DNA of 64,000 nucleotides from Silene latifolia. Its lineage: Eukaryota; Streptophyta; Magnoliopsida; Caryophyllales; Caryophyllaceae. Position 1 is the first letter of the stretch. Every line of letters starts with the position of its first letter. Location of the stretch: NCBI RefSeq assembly GCF_048544455.1, contig NC_133530.1, positions 18,901,748 through 18,965,747 of the forward strand. The letters are read 5' to 3'. A program made the translations under genes and the position numbers. Shown piece by piece: positions 48,475 through 59,200 of the stretch. Under the pieces are notes generated by a model, which was not told where the DNA came from, ran no database searches, and worked only from the letters and a program-made list of their open reading frames with translations.

Positions 48475-50623
48475 ATGGAGGTTGATGATCATCTTAATAA
48501 TTTTCCAAGGTTCTTCAGGATAATTGTTGAACCCGACCGCGACCTTAAAAAATTGGTATTATACTTACATTTTCTCGGTTTTTTTTTAGTTTTGATGGCA
48601 AAATTTGTACATTGATATCTTTACATTTTATCTATTGGTATTGTTATTTATGTTTGTTCTAAATGTGTCTCAACCATGATAAAATCATAGATTCTTTTGG
48701 TTGACAATTCTATACAATGGTAGATTTAAGGGACTAGCTAGGCGTTCATACCTTATAGACAATGGAAAGTTTCGATTTTATGCTAAAATTTCGATTTTTG
48801 TTCTTGTATGCCTTAGCAGCTTAGCTTACTCTATATGTTGATTGCTGGTGCCATTCTAATTTTATTTTCCTATATTTTCTCTTAATTTATCGCAAAATAA
48901 TTGTTCATTTTAAGTTTAGTAGGAAAAATCACTAAATGCTGGTGGAGTACTTCCTTATTTGACTTCTTCGCTAAATCGGGTGATAAAGTAGATAATCATT
49001 TTTTTCTTAAAACATCCTGAATTAGAAAGTATGACAATGTGAGTGAGATGCAGGAAGTACAAAGTTCTTTAGTTTAACTAAAATCGTCATTTTTTGGGAG
49101 GTTATTGTATTTTTCACTACTAGTTCCCCACCCTAAAATTTCCGAGAACTTCATTTTGCATGATAAAAACACAAGTCCTAAATTTTGATGTTTCATATTG
49201 TATCAGGTAATTCCTATTAAGTTTATGGCTAAATATGGGAATGATCTATCGGATGTTGTCAGCCTAATATTTCCAACCGGTAATAAATGGAATGTCAAGT
49301 TACTGAAAGAAAATGGCAGAGCATGGTTCAATGATGGGTGGCATGAGATTGTGAGCTATTATTCAATATGTCCTGGACATTTCTTGATGTTCACTTATGG
49401 AGGAACGTCTCGTTTCAATGTTCATATTTTCGACATGTCCACCTGCGAGATTGAATACCCTCTTGATTCTCAAGAACCGCGGGAAATCCAGAAGACCAAG
49501 GCTTACCATACTGTGCCTACTTTATCAAAAGGTGCTTGCTTGATTTGATGATTTCTTTTCTTCTTATGTGTTGTTTCCAATGTTGGCGACAAAATTAGAA
49601 TTTTCCACATAATTTTGATACATTGACACTTTAATTTAAGTCGAAAACATGTTTTAATTGAAATATATAACTCTGTATTTCACTCTTAATGAACCCATGA
49701 TGGTTATTTATCCTCATTCCTAATCATTTAATTGTTCAATCAGTTAAGTTTCAAGTTTCTTGCAGAAAATGAGATGCTTGCTTTGATCAAACAATTTAGA
49801 AGGAAATTTGGTGTGGTCACCCGTAAGGATATCAAGAAGATTAATTCTTATCAGTTCGAAAACCCTTCTTTTGCCATTGTGATGCACCCATCTTATGTGA
49901 CGGATACTGGTAATAAGTTTCGCGTGGTAAGAATTTTATTCATTGTAGTCTGTATGTATTTCAGAACCTTGCATGGATACAGTCTCATTTTAAGTTATAC
50001 GGATCAGTATATACTTCATTACTAAATCGATATTAATATGAATAATTATAATAGTTGTGCCTCAACCATCACCTTAAGGTTTTGGTTGAGATGGTTCATC
50101 TATCATGGTATCAGAGTCATCGTGACCTTTGGTACTCATACCAGATATGATAGTTGACTTGCGTCTACAATCGATTTAAGAACGTTGCACGCATACCACT
50201 TAAGTACTCCCTAACATATACGGAGTAAATGAGATGGAGGGGAATGCACACATGCCTATTTATATAGCTACTTGCTATTTAACTTGTTTCGGTTTGATGC
50301 CACAGAGAATACCATCAAAAATTGCTAGGGAGTACTTTACAAATACAGGAGGGATGAGCTGCACACTTCAAAATGCGACTGGTGATACATGGCCGGTTAG
50401 ATGCAATGGCAGTTCGCCAAAGCTTATGAAAATTTCTTGTGGATGGAAAGAGTTTGCATCAGATAACAAATTACGCGTCAATGATATTTGTGTTTTTGAG
50501 TTGATAGATGCAGACGAGTGTTTGTTCAAAGTTGAAATAATCCGACATTCATCTCCAGCATCAAGTGTTGGCGTAGCTGGTCCGAGTACTTATACAAGAT
50601 CTTCGGAAGCAAGTGGAGCGTGA
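48475..50623 (+). CDS. B3-domain protein C (VRN1/REM-like)
   Basis: The four exons are 48475-48555, 49207-49531, 49766-49926 and 50306-50623. All are GT-AG with the same phases as gene B, giving 294 residues. First B3 domain: FFRIIVEP, VIPIKFM, LLKENGRAWFNDGWHEIV, GHFLMFTYGG. Second: NPSFAIVMHPSYV, RIPSKIAREYF, GDTWPVRC, GWKEFASDNKLRVNDICVFEL. Exon 1 and about 90 bp upstream are nearly identical to gene D, and a longer promoter stretch is shared as well. Intron 3 carries a small TRIM-like piece. This gives a complete open protein, probably a nuclear DNA-binding factor of the REM group. Confidence 0.88.
50056..50117 (+). mobile_element. TRIM/SMART-like remnant in intron 3 of gene C
   Basis: A segment with GGTTTTGGTTGAGATGGTTC is followed by ATGGTATCAGAGTC, which looks like an LTR end plus tRNA-Met primer site. 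No second repeat is seen. A related two-repeat copy lies at 61949-62171 on the minus strand. Confidence 0.5.
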
Positions 50624-51639
50624 CTGCAATCGATTAACAATTGAATATAAACACTGTTAAATACTGTACATTGTTTTCGGAACTTTGTATAGTTGATCGT
50701 AAGTATGAAAGAATGCTCCTATGAAGTCCGGAACCACAGAGTATATCATCTATTCATCTTGGTGTTCAGCTGGAGTGCTGGACTATTGACTATGCTTAGG
50801 TAGATCAACTCGTAGATCGTTGTTTCATTTTGATTTGTATATATAATGTATGGTACGAATTACTATATAACATATATATAAGGGTTGATCGGGTTATCGT
50901 GTTATTTTTTTACTCTTTAATCCAAATTTTAGTTAAAACTTTAGTTTTTGAATGTCAACTTAATTTATATTTGTATACACACTTTTGAAAAGATATGTAG
51001 TAGACAAATGAGCACGATTGTTGATGTTCATTTATAAACCAAAAAGTTTTAAGAATTTGTGAATCCCAATATAAATACATTTTTCCTTTTTTTAATCATT
51101 TGATATTATTAACGTAAATGAAGCTCCATTTTCATTAACGATTTATTTTAACCCTTAAGCTAGATCCTATCCCACAAAATTCAACATCTCCTACTCACTA
51201 GTCCCTAGATTAGTAACATATCTACTAACATCCTCTTTATGTATCTCATTTTGATAACTATAACATTAATAATAATATGGTATTTAAATAAAGTTAATGC
51301 GTATATTGACAAATTTCAGATCAATCGGTCCAGTCTTGTAATGGAATATTTAGGTCCGATCCGGACCTAATTTATTTTAGGCCCGACCTCTGGTCCAAAA
51401 ATTTTTATCATTTCATTCGGTTGTGGTCCGGTGCAGAGTCGTAAGTACAACTGGTTATATAGTATATAACTGATTCACAAAACATGTTCCACTTTTCTTA
51501 TTTGTATATCATTTGTAATTATAATAACTTGTGACCCAACATTTTATCTCATTCTTTTATTTTCCTCCACATATCATCACAAAGTCTTAAATTTTATAGG
51601 ATACCTGTAACATCATTGTAGAATAAGAGGGAGTACTTA
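50624..51639 (+). other. Region between genes C and D
   Basis: AT-rich sequence without a gene. The part from about 51260 to 51639 matches the promoter region of gene C (about 47165-48420 minus its insertion), including TTGTAATTATAATAACTTGTG-like and TTTTCCTCCACATAT blocks. Confidence 0.65.
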
Positions 51640-53188
51640 GAGTAATAGCAATAAAAGAACTCTATATAAAGTTCTTAACTTCTTATCGTGACATATCATA
51701 TTTGTATATTTCTAATATTTAAGAACTTTAATCCACAATAGAGGAACTTTTTTTTTTCTTGGAAATAGACAAAGTTATGGATGAGTTGACAGGGGATATT
51801 CAGGACGACATCCCTTGGTGTATGATGTTTGCTGACGATATTGTGTTGATTGATGAGACAAAAGAGGGGGTGGAGAGAAAGTTGGAATTGTGGAGGCAGA
51901 CTTTAGAGACTCGTGGGTTCAGCCGAGCAGGAGAGTAAGACCGAGTATTTGAGGTGTCAGTTCACTAAGGTGGCGGGGTTGAGATCGACAGAGGCGGGGA
52001 GTATTATTTTTGATGGGAATGTTGTTGAGGGTTCGGATTTCTTCAGATATCTAGGATCTATTATTCAAAAAGATGGGGAGTTAGACGGAGATGTGGCTCA
52101 CAGAATTAAAGCGGGATGGTTGAAATGGAAGAGTGCTTCAGGGTTTCTATGCGATAAAGATATGCCCCAAAGATTAAAGGGAAAATTTTATCGCACGGCA
52201 ATTAGGCTCGCTTCTACTTTACGACTCCGAGTGTGGGTCGTGAAACATTGTCACATTCAAAAGATGAGTGTGGCGGAGATGCGCATGTTGAGGTGGATGT
52301 GCGGACATACAAGGAAAGATCGGTTAAGGAATGAGGTGATTAGGGAAAAGGTTAAAGTGGCGCCAATAGAGGACAAGATGATGGAAAACCGACTAAGATG
52401 GTTTGGCCATGTGAGAAGGAGACCTATGGACGCACCCGGATTAGGAGGTCGGAGACTTGGAGAACAGAAAAAGGTCCCTAGAGCGAGAGGAAGACCGAGA
52501 CAGACATGGTTGAGAGTGATAGAGCATGATATGAGAGTTCTGGGGCTTGAGGAGAGTATGGTGACGGAGAGGGCACAATGGAGGGAAAGGATACATGTGG
52601 ATTTTTAGTATTTGATGTTTTTTTGATTTGATTTAGTGCTTTTATTTATTTATTTAATTTAAAGAAATTAATTTATTTATTTTTCTCCCCTTTATTACAC
52701 ACTTTTTCAACAACCACTTTCTTATAGATTTTACCTGGTTCATTCCGGATCCTTAACTCTATTTCGGTTTTTAAAAATCGTTCTAATCTTTTCTCTCGAT
52801 TTAAATTTTAAGTTTTTATAAAAGAAAGACGGAATCCGATTTTAAAACCCCTAAGTTCACCTTGACTTTCCATTACATTTTCGTTCTCCCTTTTGTTTTT
52901 TATCTTCCCTTTTTTATTCGCATTTTGAGGCGTGCGTGCACCCATGGACGGTTCGAAAGGATGATTCATGTCAGCCGACCCCAAATCATTTTGGGATTAA
53001 GGCTCTGATGTTGTTGTTGTTGTTGGAAATAGACAAAGTTTAAAGACACTTCACATTTTCTATGTCATAATAAATGGTCATCACATTTCCATATACTTAG
53101 CAACCTACTTTATGATTTAGTAGATCAACTCTTTAAATAAAGTTTTTGGTAACAATCTCAAGAATAAGAACTACTATTGCTAATGCTC
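51640..53188. mobile_element. Tourist-like (PIF/Harbinger) MITE carrying a LINE
   Basis: Ends are GAGTAATAGCAATA and, reversed, GAGCATTAGCAATA. TTA is duplicated on both sides (51637-51639 and 53189-53191). The promoter of gene C has the uninterrupted site (AGTATTTAGCTTGTTTAAG). Without the LINE the MITE is about 285 bp. Confidence 0.75.
51777..53022 (+). mobile_element. 5'-truncated RTE-clade LINE
   Basis: The copy begins just before the catalytic FADD box of reverse transcriptase (CMMFADDIVLID) and continues with FRYLGSIIQKDGE, MLRWMCGHTRKDR, RLRWFGHVRRRP and GRPRQTW to a stop at 52608. It ends in a (TTG)n tail after TTTTGGGATTAAGGCTCTGA. These motifs and the TTG tail are typical of plant RTE elements. 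An 18-bp target repeat (TTGGAAATAGACAAAGTT) lies at 51759-51776 and 53023-53040. One frameshift near 51920-51935 separates the FADD part from the rest, together with loss of a residue or two compared with relatives. The copy is dead on arrival. Confidence 0.9.
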
Positions 53189-53252
53189 TTAGCTTATTTA
53201 AGAAGATTTACACAAACACTTCACATTTGTACAACTAAAGGGCATCTTCTTC

Positions 53253-56200
53253 ATGGAGGTTGATGATCATCCTACTAATTTTCGAAGGTTCTTCAGGATA
53301 ATTGTTGAACCCGATCGCGACCTACAAAAATTGGTATTATACTTACATTTTATCGGTTTTTTTCTTTACTTTTGATGGCAAAATTTGTACATATGATGTC
53401 TTTACATTTTATCTTTTGGTATTTTTATATGTTTGTTCTTAACTAGTATAGATCCCGCGCGAATGTGCGGTATTTTAGATAAAAACGTTAAAGAAAATAA
53501 TAATAAAACTGATATTTAACTCAATTTGAAATTTAATTGTAAATTTATACAGCCTTTTATAAACCTCATTTTGAAAATTACAGCCTTATATAATTTTTTT
53601 TGAAAATTACATCCAAAATATTACTTTTCTTCTAAAATTGCACCAACTTGAGGTTTTTGGTGATTTTTGATGATGTTTTTTATGATGTACCCTTTATTAT
53701 TTGAGAGCCTACTTACCCAAATTTCTTACCTCTCCTTAACACAAACCAATTAATCACCCCAAACATCATAAAAACATCATAAAAATTCACCGGAAAACTC
53801 AAGTTGGTGCAATTTTAGAAGAAAAGTAATATTTTGGATGTAATTTTCAAAAAAAATTATATAAGGCTGTAATTTTCAAAATGAGGTTTATAAAAGGCTG
53901 TAATCAACAATTTTCTCTTATTATTATTAATATTTTGTATTAACAGTGGAAAAGAGAAAGTTCAGTATAATCCAAATGTAAATATAATATAATGAAAGTC
54001 CAATGACAGATATGATATAATAAAAGCCCAATTACAGATATGATATAATAAAAGCCCAATTATAGCCAAATTCATTTAGGCGGGAAAATTTTGGAGAAGT
54101 CTTATTCTTTTAGTATAAGAGGGATGAGTGTGAACCTTTGACAAAATCATAGATTCTTTTGGTTGACATTTTATACCGCGGTGGATTTAAGGCACTAGGC
54201 AATGGTCGTAATGAATCTTTGATATTATCATAGATAATGGAAAGTTTCCGATTTTAAGCTAAAATTTCGATTTTTGTTTTAGTATGCCTTATTAGCAGCT
54301 TAGCTTACTATATACTCCATGCAGATTGCTCCATGTAAAAACTTGCGCCTTGGTGTTCTAATTACTCGTGCCATTCTAATTTTATTTTCCTATATTATTT
54401 CTTAATTTATCGCAAAATTAATTGTTCATTTTAAATTTAGTAGGAAAAATAACTAAATGCTGGTAATGTCCTTTGTTTAAAATACTTCATTAAATTAGGT
54501 GATAAAGTAGATATTTAATCATTTTTTTCTTAAAACATCCCGAATTAGAAAGTAGGACAATATAAATGAGATGCAGGAAGTACAAATTCTTTAGTTTACT
54601 AAAATCGTCATTTTTTGGGAGGTTACTGTATTTAACTACGAGTTCACCAGCCTAAAATTTCCGATCACTGCATTTTGTAAGAAAAAAACAAAAGTCCTAA
54701 TTTTTTATGTTTCATTTCGTATTGTATTAGGTAATTCCTATTAAGTTTATGGCTAAATATGGAAATGATCTATCGGATGTTGTAAGCCTTAAATTTCCGA
54801 CCGGTAAGACATGGAAAGTCAAGTTACTGAAAGAAAACGGCAGAGCATGGTTCAATGATGGGTGGCATGAGATTGTGACCTATTATTCAATATGTCCTGG
54901 ACATTTCTTGATGTTCACTTATGGAGGAACGTCTCGGTTCAATGTGCTTATTTTCGACATGACCACCTGCGAGATTGAGTACCCTCTTGATTCTCATGCA
55001 CCGTGGGAAATCCAGAAGACCAAGGCTAACCATACTGCGCCTACTTCATCAAAAGGTGCTTGATTTCTTTTCTTCTTATGTGTTGTTTCCAATGTTAGTG
55101 ACGGAATTAGAATTTTCGACATAATTTTGATACCTTGACACTTTATTTTAAGTAAAACATGTTTTCGATCATCATTCCTAATCAATTATAATGAACCAGT
55201 GATGGTTATTTCTATAGCAAATTAAATGTTACTGAACATCATTCCTAATTAATTAATTGTTCAATCAGTTTAGTTTCAACTTTCTTGCAGAAAATGGGAT
55301 GCATGCTTTGGGCAGACGATGTAGAAGGAAATTTAGTTCCGCCACCCGTAAAGATATCAATAAGATTAATTCTCATCAGTTCGGAAACCCTTCTTTTGCT
55401 ATTCGAATGCACCCAACTCATGTGACGCATACTCGTAATAACTTTCGTATGGTAAGAATTTTATTCATTATATTACTCGTAATAACTTTCGTATGGTAAG
55501 TACTTTATTCATTACTAGTATTGGTGCCCAGCTTCGCCCGGGCTACCTCTACTTACCATTAATTTTTTTTCATTAAATAAAATTACTTAAAGTTGCATAA
55601 CCCATAAATTTATCATTAATATATTTTTCTATGACATATCCTAAAATTAGGATGAAGTAATTTTGAGACAAATTCACTACTCCCGCTATTAATATTTTAC
55701 TCTTATTAATGAAACAATAGTAATAACATTTCACTACTTGCCCGTAATCATTGTTGCTTTCACTACTCCCGCCGTAATTATTGTTACTGTCTGCCGCATT
55801 AATATTGATAATTTCACTACTCACTCAGTAATTATTGTTACTTTCACTATTGCCGCAGTAATATTGATTATTTCACTACTCCCGTTGTTGTTTCTACCAC
55901 TTTCATTAATCTCGCTGATAATATTGTTATTTTAGTATTCAAATGAGTGATTACTATCATATTAATCAATACTATATATTAAATCCAGAAACCAAGGGAT
56001 ATTATGCAATCTAATTTGAATTATAACCTACTTATATTATATTTTTGTATGTTAAATAATTAATATCTCTTTACATCTAATAAACTATAAAGTTTAATAA
56101 GATTGCATAGATTTTAATTTTAATATATAATTTTATGATGATAATAATTAATACCATAAGTGTGCATGTTTATACTAATTAATTATTTTATTTTAAGGAA

Positions 56201-59200
56201 ATTGGCCATCTTCTAGTCTTCTATAAATATTTAGGAAAATTACCAAGCATTTCCTTTCTTTTAGTTTCCTTGAAATTGACCATCTTAATTAATTATTTTA
56301 TTTTAAGGAAATTGACCATATTAATTAATTATTTCATTTTAAAGAAATTCACCATATTTTAGTCTCTTATAAATGTTTAGGAAAATTATCAAGCTTCTAT
56401 ATAATTTAATTTTAACCAAAACTATAAAATATTTGCATTGAGATCCCTTAATCGGGTCCATCACACGGTGCTAGTGATTTAAAACTATATAGTATAATTA
56501 ATTTGTATAAGTTTCTTTAATTACATTGAAGTCCCTTGGTTTCTGGATTTAATATATAGTATTGATATTACACTAGTATAATAGTATGTTAGAACGTGCG
56601 TTGCAACGTGCAAGCAGGGACGAAGCCAGAATTTTATGTTTGGGATAGCGAATATCGTCTTAAGTCGAATTAGAAAAATAGAAAATCGAAATGACGTATT
56701 ATGCAACATATAAAAACTCAAATTTCAAATTAATAATCAACAATCAAATAAACGCTATGTAATAGCTTGAAATTTTCTTCCTATATTCAACTTGTCATAA
56801 TTTTATTCTTTGAAAACTATTTGATTCTTCTTTGTAATTTAACTAGTTTTATACCCGTACAAAAAATGTACGGGTCGCAATATAGGCGCTGTCATTAGAT
56901 ACATGAGCATATAATTGAGCGTGATTAAGTGTTCAATATCGTGACAATATAAATAATCAAATTTCGAGATTCGAATATTTAATAAATATTAGATTTGAAC
57001 ATCTGATAATATATAACCGTATTTTATTAGAATTATATTTTAAGTATTTGACATGTTAGACCCGTTGAATGTATGTAAATTGCAACATTTTATGTAAATT
57101 GTGAAATTTTAACTTATAATTTAACATAAGTAATTAAAATAGGAATATGAGATAGAAATAGAAGGAATTGAGTTTGAGGAGAGAAGGTAATTAAATACAA
57201 TAGAAAAGATGGGGGGGCCCACATGTTAAAACTCAACAACCAATGAGAACTCTTTAAAAAAACTCAGCTTTTATACTATGTAGATCATTTTTATTTATGT
57301 AATGACCTAATATTTTATACTCAATAACTTATCTTTGTTTATTTTGGACAAATAATTTTAATTTGGGCATTATGTATCGTCAACCACAAAATATATTTAT
57401 TATTAAGGCCAAAAAAAAAATTCTAGTACTCACACATTACGAATATGCACGATTAGAAAATTCGCAAAACAATAATAAATTAATATAAAGAAAAACGTTA
57501 CTTATTAAATAAAAATATTAATAAGAGAGCTTATTGAATTTGTTTAGAACTCTTCCCTAGACCTGTCAAAACCTGACCCGACCCGAAAACCGACCGTAAC
57601 CCGACCCGTAAATAACCCGCAAATAACCCGGTGTTTTCAACTCGAACCCGAAAAATACCCGAACCTGTTTTTACCCGTAAATAGCGGGTCGAAACCCGAC
57701 CCGTAACGGGTTGACCGTTGGGTCAAGACAATATATCTTCTTTAAAATTGATAATGTCAAATAGGTATTGACTTATAAAATTTTAGGGAAAGATATGTAT
57801 ATATATATGGAATGTCACGTCATCACCTTGAACCATATGCCACGTCATCATATCAAAGTGTGTGTCACACCGTCACTTTCACCATATTACGTCGATCCGT
57901 ATTCTACGTCAGCATTGCCATGTCATCATTTCAGGCGATGCATTATTGGTCTGGTAAAGTGGGCCTATGACGGATTTTCCGTCAGTTTTTTGGAAAAACT
58001 GACGGAATTTCCGTCACAGGTTTTTTGGCGCCTTTGACTTTGTCAACGCGCCAATAGTTACTGACAGAATCTCCGTCAGGAAACCGTACTGACGGAAATT
58101 CCGTAACAAATCCGTCAGTTTCCCGTGTTTTCTGACGGCCTCTTTTTTCCGTCGGTAGGGCCGTCACTAACCCGCGTTTTCTTTGTAGTGCGATATGCTA
58201 CGTCATCACCTTGAAGTGTGTGCCACGCATTACTTTCACCGTGTTACATCGAACCGCATTCCATGTCGGCACTGCCACGTCATCACTTCGAAGTGTGTGT
58301 CACACCGTCACTTTCATTGTATTACGTGGAACCGCACTCCACGTCAGCACTGCCACCTCATCACCTCTGATCACATGCCACGTCATCATTGTCATCTTAT
58401 TTGAGTCTCATTGTCGTACTTAGCGAGTTAGTAAGGGTAATGATAATGATGATGACGAAATGGTGATAGTGATGGCGAGAATGGTGACAATTAAGTTGAC
58501 TAAGACGAACAAGATGAGAAAAAACATATAAATGGTAGGAATTACGATATAAAAGAAGTTTTAAAAAATGATAGAAAAAGATTTTGATCGACCCTTTTTT
58601 TTACCCGAACCCGACCCGAAACCCGTATCGACTCGTTCGTATAACGGTGTGATATTGAAAATATTAAGCAAAAAATGTTTAATCTTACTAATATCATATA
58701 TTAAACTAGATAATAATAAAAATTTAAGAATAATTATGTGTTTATAAGTATAATTAAAGAAAATGAATTTTTTTAAAAAGGCGTTAATCTGACCTGTTCT
58801 GACCCTAAATCCGACCCAAAACCCGTATAAACCCGACCCGTATAGACCCGACCCGTATAGACCCGTATTTTTCAAACCCGAAATAGACCCGACCCGTATT
58901 TTACCCGAACCCGAAATGACCGAACCCGTAACCCGCCCATTTGACCCGTTTGACAGGTCTACTCTTCCCCCATTAAAAGAAACATTTAGGGGGTGTTTAG
59001 TTGGCATCATTGGAAAGAATTGGAATGGACTTGATCCATTCCAATGTTTAGTTGGACCATTTTGGAATGGAGTTAGATATCCAATGGATTCTAACTCCAT
59101 TTCAGTTCCTTGGAATTGGAATCTCATACCCACCTTCCCCTATGAAATCAAACTCCATACATATTTATTTTTCCAACGAACCAAATAAGTTTTGAAAGGT

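Noticed and set aside
57768-58423. Several open frames on the plus strand
   Set aside because: They cross a minisatellite and a CACTA terminus inside a Mutator-like element. Repeat units, not codons, explain them.
58561-59133. 190-codon frame on the minus strand
   Set aside because: It runs across the border of the Mutator-like element into the Tourist MITE, so it cannot be an old gene. The Gly/Ser runs come from ACCCGACCCG repeats.
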